DNA from: Saprospiraceae bacterium
GTDB lineage: Bacteria > Bacteroidota > Bacteroidia > Chitinophagales > Saprospiraceae
Assembly: GCA_016714895.1 (NCBI GenBank)
Contig: JADKBV010000011.1
Location: 992,001-1,056,000 of the forward strand
Direction of reading: 5' to 3'
DNA length: 64,000 nucleotides
In this document: positions 53,602 through 61,684 of the stretch, piece by piece
Position numbering within the stretch: position 1 is the stretch's first letter
How the letters are laid out: each line of letters opens with the position of its first letter
Notes under the pieces: model-generated
What the model was told of the DNA's origin: nothing
Databases searched by the model: none
The model's input: the letters and a program-made list of their open reading frames with translations, nothing else
Made by a program: the position numbers and the translations under genes

Positions 53602-53976
53602 TTAAGCTAATAATCTCGGAGGGGGGTAAAAATCTTTGGAAAAGTCAGAAGTATGGACTTTTTCTGCCAGTATTTTGTCTTTTTTTGCAGGTGATTCAAC
53701 CCACTCTTTCATGATAAATGTCAAAGACGGGGAAGTAATAAATACTTTTACACAACATAAACAATGGCAGGTGTCTCCGTCACAAGAGTGATTTTGATCT
53801 TCCTTATCCTGTTTTGTTTTTTTATGGCAACATGATTTTTTGCCGGAATCGTCTGTAGAACAGCCGCTGATGGTTATATCAGTCATTTGTTTTTCGGCAC
53901 GACACGAACCCGGGACACAAACTTTGTGTGCCTGTGTAAAAATCGAAAAGACCAAAATAAATGTCAACCACTTCAT
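53602..53976 (-). CDS. Small exported Cys/His-rich protein, probable metal-binding partner of the TonB receptor
   Basis: 124 residues. A signal peptide (MKWLTFILVFSIFTQAHKVC) precedes a region crowded with possible metal ligands: SCRAEK, SGCSTDD, KSCCHKKTK, NHSCDGDTCHCLCCVKVF. After this the chain has an ordinary polar C-terminus ending PPPRLLA. I do not recognise a named family, but small proteins of this kind often precede HMA-containing TonB receptors in Bacteroidota. It is probably the first gene of a two-gene transcript with the receptor. Binding of copper, zinc or a related metal in the periplasm or during export is inferred only from the ligand pattern. Confidence 0.7.
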   Translation of the reverse strand: MKWLTFILVFSIFTQAHKVCVPGSCRAEKQMTDITISGCSTDDSGKKSCCHKKTKQDKEDQNHSCDGDTCHCLCCVKVFITSPSLTFIMKEWVESPAKKDKILAEKVHTSDFSKDFYPPPRLLA

Positions 53977-53980
53977 CTTG

Positions 53981-53988
53981 CAAAAGTA
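53981..53988 (-). promoter_or_regulatory. Putative -7 promoter element
   Basis: Minus-strand TACTTTTG matches TAnnTTTG exactly, 4 bp upstream of the ATG of the Cys/His-rich protein gene; use of it would give a leaderless transcript. Confidence 0.4.
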
Positions 53989-54226
53989 ATGTAATATTTT
54001 TATGGAATGTAAATTTTGTTGGTAAAAAGGTCATTATGCGGCTTTTTTAACACTTTTTTGGCTTAAAAATAAAGAAACAGGTTATTTTGATGATTTCTTA
54101 CAAAATTTTTGAAGCAATTTGGAAGCGTTTACATCTTTTGAGCTACATGCTTTTGGAAACAATAAAAGGTCCGGATTCAGTGCTTGTTTTTTATAAATGA
54201 TTACATTTACAGTCAAAATTAAATGT

Positions 54227-54751
54227 ATGGAAATCCATTCAATAAGTACCGAAAGACTTATTTTAAAGCCTGTCCAAAAAGAAGATGCACCATTTATTCT
54301 GGAATTATTAAATACTCCTAAGTGGTTATTATATATTGGTGACAGAAATGTTCATACTACAGAAGAAGCGGGTCAATATATATCGGAAAAAATGTTGCCA
54401 CAATTTGAGAGGCTGGGATTTGGAAATTATGTGGTTATCAGAAAACAGGATAACATACCTGTCGGGACTTGTGGTTTATACGACAGAGAAGGTTTGGATG
54501 GCGTAGATCTGGGTTTCGCATTTCTTCCGGAATACGAAAATCAGGGATTTGGTTTTGAAGCTGCCACTGCACTCAAAGAAAAAGCAATGACTGAATTCGG
54601 ACTTTCAAAACTGGTAGCTATTACCCTGATCGAAAATACAAATTCTCAAAGGTTGTTATACAAACTTGGTTTTGTAAGGAAAGAAACCGTCAGATTGCCT
54701 TCATCAGAAAATGATTTTTATCTATTTGTTTTTCCGGATGTTCAGGTATAG
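54227..54751 (+). CDS. GNAT-family N-acetyltransferase (RimJ/RimL-like)
   Basis: 174 residues from the ATG at 54227; a -7-like TACATTTA at 54202-54209 argues against the in-frame start at 54197. The chain opens with ISTERLILKPVQKEDAPFIL, the standard N-terminus of RimJ/RimL-type GNAT enzymes, has GFGNYVVIRKQDNIPVGTCG and the acetyl-CoA-binding region LPEYENQGFGFEAATALKEK, and ends with NTNSQRLLYKLGFVRK. It transfers an acetyl group from acetyl-CoA to an amine; the substrate cannot be told from sequence. It stands alone. Confidence 0.9.
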   Translation: MEIHSISTERLILKPVQKEDAPFILELLNTPKWLLYIGDRNVHTTEEAGQYISEKMLPQFERLGFGNYVVIRKQDNIPVGTCGLYDREGLDGVDLGFAFLPEYENQGFGFEAATALKEKAMTEFGLSKLVAITLIENTNSQRLLYKLGFVRKETVRLPSSENDFYLFVFPDVQV

Positions 54752-54960
54752 AATACATTAAACAATGTCTCTTTCGGTTTTACAGGGTGTATGATTATGG
54801 TCGTTTTATAAGGTGTGGGTAAAACAGCATATCTTCAAAGCGACATATTCAATAAATATATTGGATTTCCACAAAACGTCTTAATTCTTTTTTTATACAT
54901 TTCATCGGTATATATGGGCGCTTATGATAAATAAACTTTTCCCATGAACCTATTCCGACA

Positions 54961-54968
54961 TACTTTTG
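54961..54968 (+). promoter_or_regulatory. Putative -7 promoter element
   Basis: TACTTTTG matches TAnnTTTG exactly, 46 bp before the ATG at 55015. Confidence 0.4.
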
Positions 54969-55014
54969 GGTCATTCAATTAAAAATGTGTCTTTTTACCC
55001 AAAAAACAAATGGT

Positions 55015-55785
55015 ATGTCCCAGCACTTACAAAGTCATCATAGCTTAGAAAATCCTTCTGAATGTCCGGGATGTGGTTTTTTCGATACCGGAAAATTTTG
55101 TTCGAACTGCGGAAGTATTATTCAAAATTATAAAATAAATCTGCATTACATTCTTAATAATATTTTTGAATGGGAAGATAAAGTAACCTATACAACCCTT
55201 CAGCTGATAAAGCAGCCAATCCCTTTTCTCAAAGCCTATATGGATGGCAACAGATTGAGAACCTACATTCCGTTTAAATATTTGTTTTTTTGTTTTGGTC
55301 TTTTTTGTTTTGTTCATGAAATGTTTTCATTACACGATTTGTATACCGACCCGGTGGATGTGTATATTTCCCAAATAAATGTATATAAAAATGATGTTGT
55401 TTTCGACAATATTATCAATAACTTCGGTAAATTTTTTGTCCTCCTGTTTATTCCATTTTATATAATTTCTACAAAGATATTTTTCCCAAAGTCTACTTAT
55501 AATCTTGCAGAAAGGGCTACTGCAGTTACCTATATGTTAGGCATGCTTATGATGATTCAGGTAGTACTCGGTCTGGTGACAGCATTAATTCACCCTTTTT
55601 ATTTTATCAAACCTTTTATCGTTTTTGGAATACAATTTTATATCATTTTTATTCTGTCCTTCCGGTTTTTCGGAGCAACTCTATTCGAAGCAGTCTGGAA
55701 ATCGGTTTTTTCTTTTGTATGTATTATGATGTTATTTAAATCAACCATGTTCGGACTTGATGTTTTGATCAGTTTTTTTTATTAG
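55015..55785 (+). CDS. DUF3667-like membrane protein with N-terminal zinc ribbon
   Basis: 256 residues from the ATG at 55015 (an in-frame ATG at 54985 adds ten residues). A zinc-ribbon pair of CxxC knuckles (ECPGCGFFDTGKFCSNCGS) is followed by HYILNNIFEWEDKVTYT and QLIKQPIPFLKAYMDGNRL, a combination characteristic of the DUF3667 family. Four to five hydrophobic membrane segments follow (FKYLFFCFGLFCFVHEMF, KFFVLLFIPFYIIST, MLGMLMMIQVVLGLVTALI, FIIFILSFRFF-like stretch). Function is unknown; it is probably an inner-membrane protein with the ribbon in the cytoplasm. A lipoprotein gene follows after 22 bp and may be co-transcribed. Confidence 0.8.
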   Translation: MSQHLQSHHSLENPSECPGCGFFDTGKFCSNCGSIIQNYKINLHYILNNIFEWEDKVTYTTLQLIKQPIPFLKAYMDGNRLRTYIPFKYLFFCFGLFCFVHEMFSLHDLYTDPVDVYISQINVYKNDVVFDNIINNFGKFFVLLFIPFYIISTKIFFPKSTYNLAERATAVTYMLGMLMMIQVVLGLVTALIHPFYFIKPFIVFGIQFYIIFILSFRFFGATLFEAVWKSVFSFVCIMMLFKSTMFGLDVLISFFY

Positions 55786-55807
55786 TAAATATAAATATTA
55801 AAATCCC

Positions 55808-56344
55808 ATGATTTCCCGCAAATTTATAATGCTTATTTTTGTTGTCCAATTGGTCTCATGTGTATCTACGAAAAAATACCAAAGGATGACACTTTTGTAT
55901 CAGACTTGTAATGAACAAAATCTTCAACAATCCGCATATATCACTGACCTTCAAAACAGTATAGATTCTTTGGAATACTCCAACGAAATGCTCACAAAAA
56001 CGTTGAGACATCAGGAAGAAATCAATGATTTACTTAAATCAGAAACCAAATTGAAGGAGGATAGATTGTTTGAGTTAACCGCAGAATTGAAAAGTGTACA
56101 ACAGGAAAAAGAAATTATAGCAAAAAGCAATGAAACCTTAATTCAATCAAACAGTACGTATGTTGGAATTACAAAAACACTTCTTTCAGATCTGGAATTG
56201 CAGCATCTGAAAGTGTTAAATTTGTCTATAGCATTGGAAAGACAGGATTCACTAAATATCCATTTGGTAAAAAAAGTTAAAAGAGAAATGTCTGACAAAA
56301 AGTACAAACGCGCACTTGAAAAATTGGGTTTTGTTTTTGAATAA
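55808..56344 (+). CDS. Coiled-coil lipoprotein of unknown function
   Basis: 178 residues. The signal ends in a lipobox (FVVQLVSC-V). The mature part is almost wholly charged and helical with heptad-like leucines (NSIDSLEYSNEMLTKTLRHQ, EEINDLLKSETKLKEDRLFE, LTAELKSVQQEKEIIA), so it is a predicted coiled coil. The C-terminus is basic (KRALEKLGFVFE). It resembles the N-terminal coiled-coil part of Bacteroidota OmpA-like lipoproteins but lacks the OmpA domain that would bind peptidoglycan. It follows the DUF3667-like gene closely on the same strand. Confidence 0.75.
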   Translation: MISRKFIMLIFVVQLVSCVSTKKYQRMTLLYQTCNEQNLQQSAYITDLQNSIDSLEYSNEMLTKTLRHQEEINDLLKSETKLKEDRLFELTAELKSVQQEKEIIAKSNETLIQSNSTYVGITKTLLSDLELQHLKVLNLSIALERQDSLNIHLVKKVKREMSDKKYKRALEKLGFVFE

Positions 56345-56549
56345 ACAGTCGTCATGAAATAAAACGTAATCAATAAACGGCTTTTGAAAAACAAACGACC
56401 CGGGGTTTAAAAATAAAGTACGTATTTGCTGTCATTTTATGGTAACAATTTTAATAACTAAAGCGTTATTCATATATAAATACGTTGGTAAGATGATGTT
56501 CAGTCGTTATTTTCAAAATAATGGGTTCAATATTCGGTTTTATAAGCTA

Positions 56550-57392
56550 ATGAGGCCGTCTTTTTCCTTATGGATTTGGATCCCGGTTTTCCTTATGGTG
56601 TCATTGCTGACAGCAGGATTTATTTCTAAGCCCGAAGTTGCTGTTTCTTCTATGTGTGATTTGGAAAATTCAAGTTTTAAAGTTGGTGAAAAGTTGGTAT
56701 ATAAAGCCTATTACAACTGGCAGTTTGTTTGGGTACCTGCAGGTGAGGCCGTATTTGAAGTGAAAGAAAACAAAGAATTTTATGAAATAAAAGTGACGGG
56801 ACGAACTTATGCCAGCTATGATTATTTTTTTAGGGTAAGAGATTATTTTTATTCAAAGGTCGATAAAAAAACGCTTTTGCCTCAGAATTTTGTCCGAATC
56901 GTCGAAGAAGGAAACTACCGAAAATTTGATAGCCTGGTTTTTGATCATAAAAACCAAACAGCAAAAAGTATAAACGGCCCTTCCCGTTCAAAAACAACAA
57001 TTAAAAATATTCCTTTTGTTTCTTGTACACATGATTTGTTGTCTGTTCTTTATTTTATGCGCAACATCGATGTTCCTGCTTACAAAGTAGGAGAACATAT
57101 ACCTGTCAAGATGTTGTTTGACGAAGAGGTTTATCCGATCAAAGTTCGGTATACAGGCAAACAACCTGAAGTTGATATCAAAGACTTAGGAGTGTTTAAC
57201 ACAATCACTGTGGTGCCGGACCTTGTCAGTGGCAATGTTTTTAAAGATGGTAATAAAATGAAAGTTTGGGTCACTGATGACAGGAATAAAATCCCATTAT
57301 TGATTGAATCACCCCTTGCTGTAGGTACAGCAAAAGCGGTTTTACAATCATATTCAGGTGTCAGGCATAAAGTAACTTCCAAAGTTAAATAG
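56550..57392 (+). CDS. Exported DUF3108-like protein
   Basis: 280 residues from the ATG at 56550, which places a good signal peptide at the N-terminus (MRPSFSLWIWIPVFLMVSLL); the frame is open upstream to an ATG at 56439 but that would bury the signal. The mature part begins with SSFKVGEKLVYKAYYNWQFV and APAGEAVFEVKE-like VPAGEAVFEVKENKEFYE, the opening of the DUF3108 family, and continues with RVRDYFYSKVDKKTLLPQNF and the HDLLSVLYFMRN segment. DUF3108 proteins are periplasmic or outer-membrane-associated; no biochemical function is known to me. Confidence 0.82.
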   Translation: MRPSFSLWIWIPVFLMVSLLTAGFISKPEVAVSSMCDLENSSFKVGEKLVYKAYYNWQFVWVPAGEAVFEVKENKEFYEIKVTGRTYASYDYFFRVRDYFYSKVDKKTLLPQNFVRIVEEGNYRKFDSLVFDHKNQTAKSINGPSRSKTTIKNIPFVSCTHDLLSVLYFMRNIDVPAYKVGEHIPVKMLFDEEVYPIKVRYTGKQPEVDIKDLGVFNTITVVPDLVSGNVFKDGNKMKVWVTDDRNKIPLLIESPLAVGTAKAVLQSYSGVRHKVTSKVK

Positions 57393-57665
57393 TTTGTTGA
57401 AATTATCGGCAACAAGTCAGGAGCAACCGGAGAGTTAAAAAGATTCATTTGAGTTCGGAATCCAACAATGTTAAGTTGGATTTGCCGGCTTATAAAAATA
57501 TCAATATCTCTGAGTATTGTAAGGGGAGATGTAGCAGGATGTCAATATTGGCGGGTAACATATCTTCGAAATTAAAAGTTTTTTGGTATCGTCCAAAAAC
57601 AGTTACAAAAGACCATTATGATAGGAACCAGCTTATGATTAAACCGATTTCCTTTTGTTCTTATT

Positions 57666-58751
57666 TCAAAAAAAAGGACCGATCAGCGTATTAAATTGAG
57701 AGACTATCTTTGATAAAGTAACAGGAAATCCATATGTTGACAGATTGGTTACCTTGACAGTTTCGTAATTGTTTGTAATGTCATTTATCAAACCATCCCA
57801 ATGAAAAATTTGAATGGTAAAATGGATTTTCTGATGGGTTAGGTTTTGTGTTTTATATATAGTGTGCAGCGGCTTTTGTTTCGGGACGGGCAATTCAAAA
57901 GTGGTATATAAACTGTTTATCTTTTGTTGAGGGTGTTTGCTCGTATTACTGTGTTCAATAAGAGGAAATTCATACAGGTTTTGCCAGATATCTTTGCCTG
58001 ACCTTTGTTGAATCACTGTAGAATCTGTTTTGGGATTATACAAAATAAAATAATGAAAATATCGGTTTGTTTTTTCCTTTTTTGGTATGGTGACAGGTAA
58101 TTGGTTTGTTTGTTGAAGTTGGAATGCCCTGCAATCTGAGGTAAAAGGACACTGAAAACATTCCGGTTTGGATGGTTTACAAATCAGGGCTCCGAAATTC
58201 ATGATAGCCTGATTAAAAGCGGAAGGTCTGGATTCTTTAATAGCAGAACCTAAAAAATCGGTGATTATTTTTTTTCCAGGCGGTTCCATGGGTGGGCTTT
58301 GTACGGCAAGAAATCTTGCAATAAATCGGGCTACATTTCCATCCAAAACAGGGTAGGGAAGGTCGTAGGCAAAACCTGCAATCGCTGAAGCCGTATAGGG
58401 ACCTATACCCGGTAAAGAAAGTAAGTCTGGATAATTATCGGGAAACTTTCCCTGGTAAGTGGTAAAGATCAGGTCGGCTGTTTTTTTGATATTCCGGGCC
58501 CGGGAGTAGTAACCCAGTCCCTCCCAATATTTGAGTACTTCCGATTCCTGAGTTTTATGTAACGAAGTGATGTCCGGAAATCTTTCTATAAACCTTTCAT
58601 AATAAGACCATCCCTGAGCAACCCTTGTTTGTTGTAATATGATTTCTGATATCCATATTTTATAAGGATCTTTTGTTTCAAGCCATGGCATTGGCCTTGG
58701 ATTTTGCTTGTGCCATATATTGAGCGTACGCGCAAAAAAAGAACCCTTCAA
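57666..58751 (-). CDS. mutY: A/G-specific adenine DNA glycosylase
   Basis: 361 residues from a TTG start at 58751, which gives the usual N-terminus FARTLNIWHKQNPRPMPW; the next in-frame ATG lies inside this conserved part. It has EIILQQTRVAQGWSYYERF, the helix-hairpin-helix LPGIGPYTASAIAGFAYD with the following catalytic Asp in PVLDGNVARF, and the 4Fe-4S cluster ligands C-x6-C-x2-C-x5-C (CKPSKPECFQCPFTSDC). The C-terminal ~130 residues form the Nudix-like domain that recognises 8-oxoguanine. It removes adenine mispaired with 8-oxoG in base excision repair. In many Bacteroidota mutY lies near ssb, gldE and gldD; here three genes lie between and mutY is on the opposite strand. Confidence 0.95.
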   Translation of the reverse strand: MKGSFFARTLNIWHKQNPRPMPWLETKDPYKIWISEIILQQTRVAQGWSYYERFIERFPDITSLHKTQESEVLKYWEGLGYYSRARNIKKTADLIFTTYQGKFPDNYPDLLSLPGIGPYTASAIAGFAYDLPYPVLDGNVARFIARFLAVQSPPMEPPGKKIITDFLGSAIKESRPSAFNQAIMNFGALICKPSKPECFQCPFTSDCRAFQLQQTNQLPVTIPKKEKTNRYFHYFILYNPKTDSTVIQQRSGKDIWQNLYEFPLIEHSNTSKHPQQKINSLYTTFELPVPKQKPLHTIYKTQNLTHQKIHFTIQIFHWDGLINDITNNYETVKVTNLSTYGFPVTLSKIVSQFNTLIGPFF

Positions 58752-58795
58752 AATGATTTGAAATTGGAGCTAAAGAAATATAAAATCAAAAAATC

Positions 58796-59332
58796 CTAAG
58801 CCGAGATGGATCTCACCAAAGAATAATCACCATAATTTTCTTTGATCATCTCCTTTAATGCTTTTCGGGCAAAAAATATTCTGCTTTTTACTGTGCCGAG
58901 CGGTAAGTCAAAAATATCTGCTATTTCCTGATATTTAAAACCTTCATAATGCATGACGAAAGGTACCCTGATATTTTCTTCCAATGAATCTATCATTTTC
59001 TGCAACTCCTGCATAAGCAGATTTCTGTTAGCATCATTATCTATAGAACTACTGCCTGAATTCAGGAAGTAGAGATTATCTGTAGAGTCTATGATGGTAT
59101 TGGTTTTGACTTTTTTACGATAGTTATTGATGAAAATATTTTTCATTATCGTAAAAGTCCAGGCTTTGAAATTGGTTTCAGGCCTGAATTTATCCCGGTT
59201 TGTTATAACACGGAATGCTGTCTCCTGATAAAGATCTTTAGCATCTTCCGTATTTTTGGTGAGATTATATGCAAAGGCGTTCAAAGAATCCGCCAGAAAT
59301 TCAAATTTTTGATTAAACTCTATGATAGACAT
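58796..59332 (-). CDS. ECF-type sigma factor, tandem copy B
   Basis: 178 residues from the ATG at 59332 (MSIIEFNQKFEFL); the 12 codons open upstream overlap the promoter element. Region 2: KDLYQETAFRVITNRDKFRP, FKAWTFTIMKNIFINNYRKK; region 4: FKYQEIADIFDLPLGTVKSR, IFFARKALKEM. It is closely related to the next gene along the whole length; both end in LVR-(S/A)-ISA. No anti-sigma gene is adjacent. The pair is of a type widespread in Bacteroidota as RpoE-like sigma factors. The conserved C-terminal tail in both copies may have a function. Confidence 0.93.
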   Translation of the reverse strand: MSIIEFNQKFEFLADSLNAFAYNLTKNTEDAKDLYQETAFRVITNRDKFRPETNFKAWTFTIMKNIFINNYRKKVKTNTIIDSTDNLYFLNSGSSSIDNDANRNLLMQELQKMIDSLEENIRVPFVMHYEGFKYQEIADIFDLPLGTVKSRIFFARKALKEMIKENYGDYSLVRSISA

Positions 59333-59354
59333 AGTACAACATATTTTGTTGTCA

Positions 59355-59387
59355 CAAATATATGTCAATGTTGATCAAATTACCAAA
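59355..59387 (-). promoter_or_regulatory. Promoter of sigma factor copy B
   Basis: Minus-strand TATATTTG (plus 59355-59362) matches the -7 consensus, and a TTTG (plus CAAA 59384-59387) lies 21 bp upstream, the expected -33 spacing. The -7 element is 22 bp before the ATG at 59332. Confidence 0.55.
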
Positions 59388-59434
59388 AAAATCTGAACAA
59401 AAACAGGATATTAATTTTTATTTAACACTTTTGC

Positions 59435-59968
59435 TTATGCTGATATGGCTCTGACCAGGGTAAGGTCCCCGTAACTGCGTTTCATCATTTCTTTAAGCTC
59501 TCTGCGGGCAAAAAATATTCTGCTTTTGACAGTTCCGAGGGGGAGGTCAAATTTATCCGCAATTTCAGTGTACTTGTATCCTTCGTAATGCATCATAAAC
59601 GGGATTCTGATAGAATCATCCAATTTGTCAATCATCATTTTTAATTCTGTCATCAGAATATTTTTGTTGGCATCATTGGAAACCTCAGACCCTGTATCCA
59701 AAAAGAACTGATTGTCAGTATGATCAAGGAAGGTGTTTGACTTAACTTTTTTACGATAATTGTTGATAAAAATATTTTTCATAATCGTAAAAGTCCAGGC
59801 TTTAAAATTGGTGTCCGCTCTGAATTTTTCCTGGTTGTTTAATGCTCTGTATGCTGTTTCCTGATAGAGGTCCCGTGCATCTTCCATGTTTTTTGTCAAG
59901 TTGTAGGCAAAAGCTTGAAGCGCATCCGTCAGGTATTCTAAATTAGATCTGAATTCTATCGTTGACAT
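59435..59968 (-). CDS. ECF-type sigma factor, tandem copy A
   Basis: 177 residues. Region 2: ARDLYQETAYRALNNQEKFR, FKAWTFTIMKNIFINNYRKK; region 4: YKYTEIADKFDLPLGTVKSR, IFFARRELKEM; terminal LVRAISA. It is the upstream member of a direct tandem pair with the gene at 58796, from which it is separated by 102 bp holding a promoter for copy B. Both genes have their own similar promoters, so they may be expressed in parallel or under different conditions. No linked anti-sigma factor is present, which suggests control at transcription or by an unlinked factor. Confidence 0.93.
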   Translation of the reverse strand: MSTIEFRSNLEYLTDALQAFAYNLTKNMEDARDLYQETAYRALNNQEKFRADTNFKAWTFTIMKNIFINNYRKKVKSNTFLDHTDNQFFLDTGSEVSNDANKNILMTELKMMIDKLDDSIRIPFMMHYEGYKYTEIADKFDLPLGTVKSRIFFARRELKEMMKRSYGDLTLVRAISA

Positions 59969-59988
59969 GATATTTTATTTTGTTGCAA

Positions 59989-60023
59989 CAAAGATACGTA
60001 TTGTTTAAGAAATGAACAACAAA
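59989..60023 (-). promoter_or_regulatory. Promoter of sigma factor copy A
   Basis: Minus-strand TATCTTTG (plus 59989-59996) matches TAnnTTTG, with TTTG (plus CAAA 60020-60023) 23 bp further upstream. The -7 element is 20 bp before the ATG at 59968, much as in copy B. Confidence 0.55.
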
Positions 60024-60194
60024 TATTAAACAAAAAATGTAATTTTAACATAATATTTTAATTATAATATATAAAACACTATTTATTATAATAATATAAA
60101 TGTGAATAAATTATATGTAAAAATATACTTGTTTTACAAATTCAACAAAAGTATAAACAAAATAGAAGTAGATCGCCTGTTTACCTGATCATAG

Positions 60195-60773
60195 TCAATG
60201 AATATATCCATTTAACATGCCGTATTGTAATAAAATCAGTGTTTTTGAATCAGATATTTCCCCTTGTTTTACCAGCTTTTTTACTTCTTCATAAGAAAAT
60301 TCAACAATCTCAATATCTTCATGTTCTTCGGCAAGTCCTCCACCCGAACCTTTCCGAAAAGAATCTTCATAAGGGGCAAGAAACAAATATATTTTTTCCA
60401 TATGAGCTCCCGGGGTGGCAAAAGTTTCTCCGATTTTGAATATTTCGGAAACAAAAATACCTGTTTCTTCAGCTATTTCATTTTTCATAGTTTCTTCAGG
60501 TTCCTTCTGGTCCAGCATTCCTGCACAACATTCCAGTAAAAAACCATCAGGGTGTCCGTTGAGGTGAGCTGCCAACCGGTATTGTTTTACCAACAAAACC
60601 GTTTTTTTTGATGGGTTGAATAATAAAGCTGCCGCACCGTCACCACTATTGTAAATTTCTCTTTTTAAAATATGAGATGTTCCGTCAGCAAAAGTATAAT
60701 GGAGGTCATATCCAGTCAATGTAGACCATCCGTGAAACAATATTTTTTTAGCAAGAATCTCAATTTTCCGCAT
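60195..60773 (-). CDS. Nudix hydrolase of the NudK/ADP-ribose pyrophosphatase type
   Basis: 192 residues. The Nudix box is visible at about 85-107: G-x5-E-x7-N-E-I-A-E-E-T-G-I (GMLDQKEPEETMKNEIAEET), with Asn in place of the usual Arg before the first Glu of the REUxEE core. Flanking parts (KREIYNSGDGAAALLFNP, VLLVKQYRLAAHLNGHPDGF, ETFATPGAHMEKIYLFLAPY) match the NudK group, which hydrolyses GDP-mannose or other nucleoside diphosphate sugars. The Asn substitution is seen in some active homologues, but it could lower activity. The gene has its own promoter element. Confidence 0.87.
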   Translation of the reverse strand: MRKIEILAKKILFHGWSTLTGYDLHYTFADGTSHILKREIYNSGDGAAALLFNPSKKTVLLVKQYRLAAHLNGHPDGFLLECCAGMLDQKEPEETMKNEIAEETGIFVSEIFKIGETFATPGAHMEKIYLFLAPYEDSFRKGSGGGLAEEHEDIEIVEFSYEEVKKLVKQGEISDSKTLILLQYGMLNGYIH

Positions 60774-60790
60774 GGTGTTATTTTTATCCT

Positions 60791-60798
60791 CAAAGATA
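60791..60798 (-). promoter_or_regulatory. Putative -7 promoter element of the Nudix gene
   Basis: Minus-strand TATCTTTG matches TAnnTTTG exactly, 17 bp upstream of the ATG at 60773. Confidence 0.45.
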
Positions 60799-61173
60799 AG
60801 TATTGAGGTTGATGTCTATGTTGTTTTTTAAGGTATAATATCTATATGTGATGAAATCTATGCGATTAAAGGGACGGACACATTATATATATAATAAAAG
60901 ATAAAGTTTATGGGTGGTATGAATATTATACCCATGTACATGATTAGATGGCATATAAACCCATCCGGGTAATATACTCTGCAAACCATTTTAAGGTATT
61001 GAATTTAGTGTCACCCTTTGTGCTCTCTGATGTGAATAATAATTGGTGCAAAATTGGTCATGACCTCCATGAAAAAAGAGTACTTAAAAATTACATAAAA
61101 AAATGTGAACGTTAATTTCGAACTGTAAGATGACATTGTGAAACATATTTTACATCATATATGAATTTTTCAA

Positions 61174-61181
61174 TACCTTTG
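61174..61181 (+). promoter_or_regulatory. Putative -7 promoter element of ssb
   Basis: TACCTTTG matches TAnnTTTG exactly, 32 bp before the ssb ATG. It probably drives ssb-gldE-gldD. Confidence 0.5.
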
Positions 61182-61213
61182 TCCCTGATTTAAAATAATT
61201 TAATGTATAACCT

Positions 61214-61645
61214 ATGTTGAACAAAATCACACTTATAGGACATCTTGGTAAAGATCCTGAAATCCGGACTTTGGAAAACGGCACAAAAGTCGGCAGATTT
61301 TCATTAGCTACTACTGAAAATTACAGAGACAAAAATGATAACTGGCAATCTTTAACTGAATGGCATAGCATAGTTGTATGGAGATTTCTCGCAGAAAAAG
61401 CAGAAAGAGAATTTAAAAAAGGTGGTTTGGTATATATTGAAGGTAAAATGACTTATACCAAATACAAAGATAAAGATGGTGTGGAAAGAACAGCCGCTGA
61501 AATCGTTGCATCCACCATTCAATCATTAGAAAAAAGAGAAAACAGCGGACAAAAATCAAATATCCCCGGCACCTTCAACGAACCATCTTCCGGTTTGAAT
61601 CAGGGAGGTAATACACCCACAGAAGCTGATGATTTACCTTTCTGA
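61214..61645 (+). CDS. ssb: Single-stranded DNA-binding protein
   Basis: 143 residues. OB-fold (about 1-110) with the usual start MLNKITLIGHLGKDPEIRTL and EWHSIVVWRFLAEKAEREFK, GGLVYIEGKMTYTKYKDKDG; a short flexible Gly/Asn/Ser-rich linker; and the acidic tip ADDLPF, which recruits DNA replication and repair proteins. It binds ssDNA as a tetramer. It is the first gene of an apparent ssb-gldE-gldD transcript, a gene order common in Bacteroidota. Confidence 0.96.
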   Translation: MLNKITLIGHLGKDPEIRTLENGTKVGRFSLATTENYRDKNDNWQSLTEWHSIVVWRFLAEKAEREFKKGGLVYIEGKMTYTKYKDKDGVERTAAEIVASTIQSLEKRENSGQKSNIPGTFNEPSSGLNQGGNTPTEADDLPF

Positions 61646-61684
61646 TGATGTTTGTACAAAAATGGTTTCACAAAAATAGTTGTT

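Larger units (their letters stand above)
60774..61213. other. Gene-free interval between divergent genes
   Basis: 440 bp between the Nudix gene and ssb. It holds the two promoter elements listed for these genes. No RNA gene, repeat or open frame of note is seen in the rest. Confidence 0.4.

Noticed and set aside
57449..57694. 81-codon open frame between the DUF3108-like gene and mutY
   Set aside because: It overlaps the end of mutY, starts with a TTG and has no recognisable feature. The interval is more likely an untranslated 3' region.
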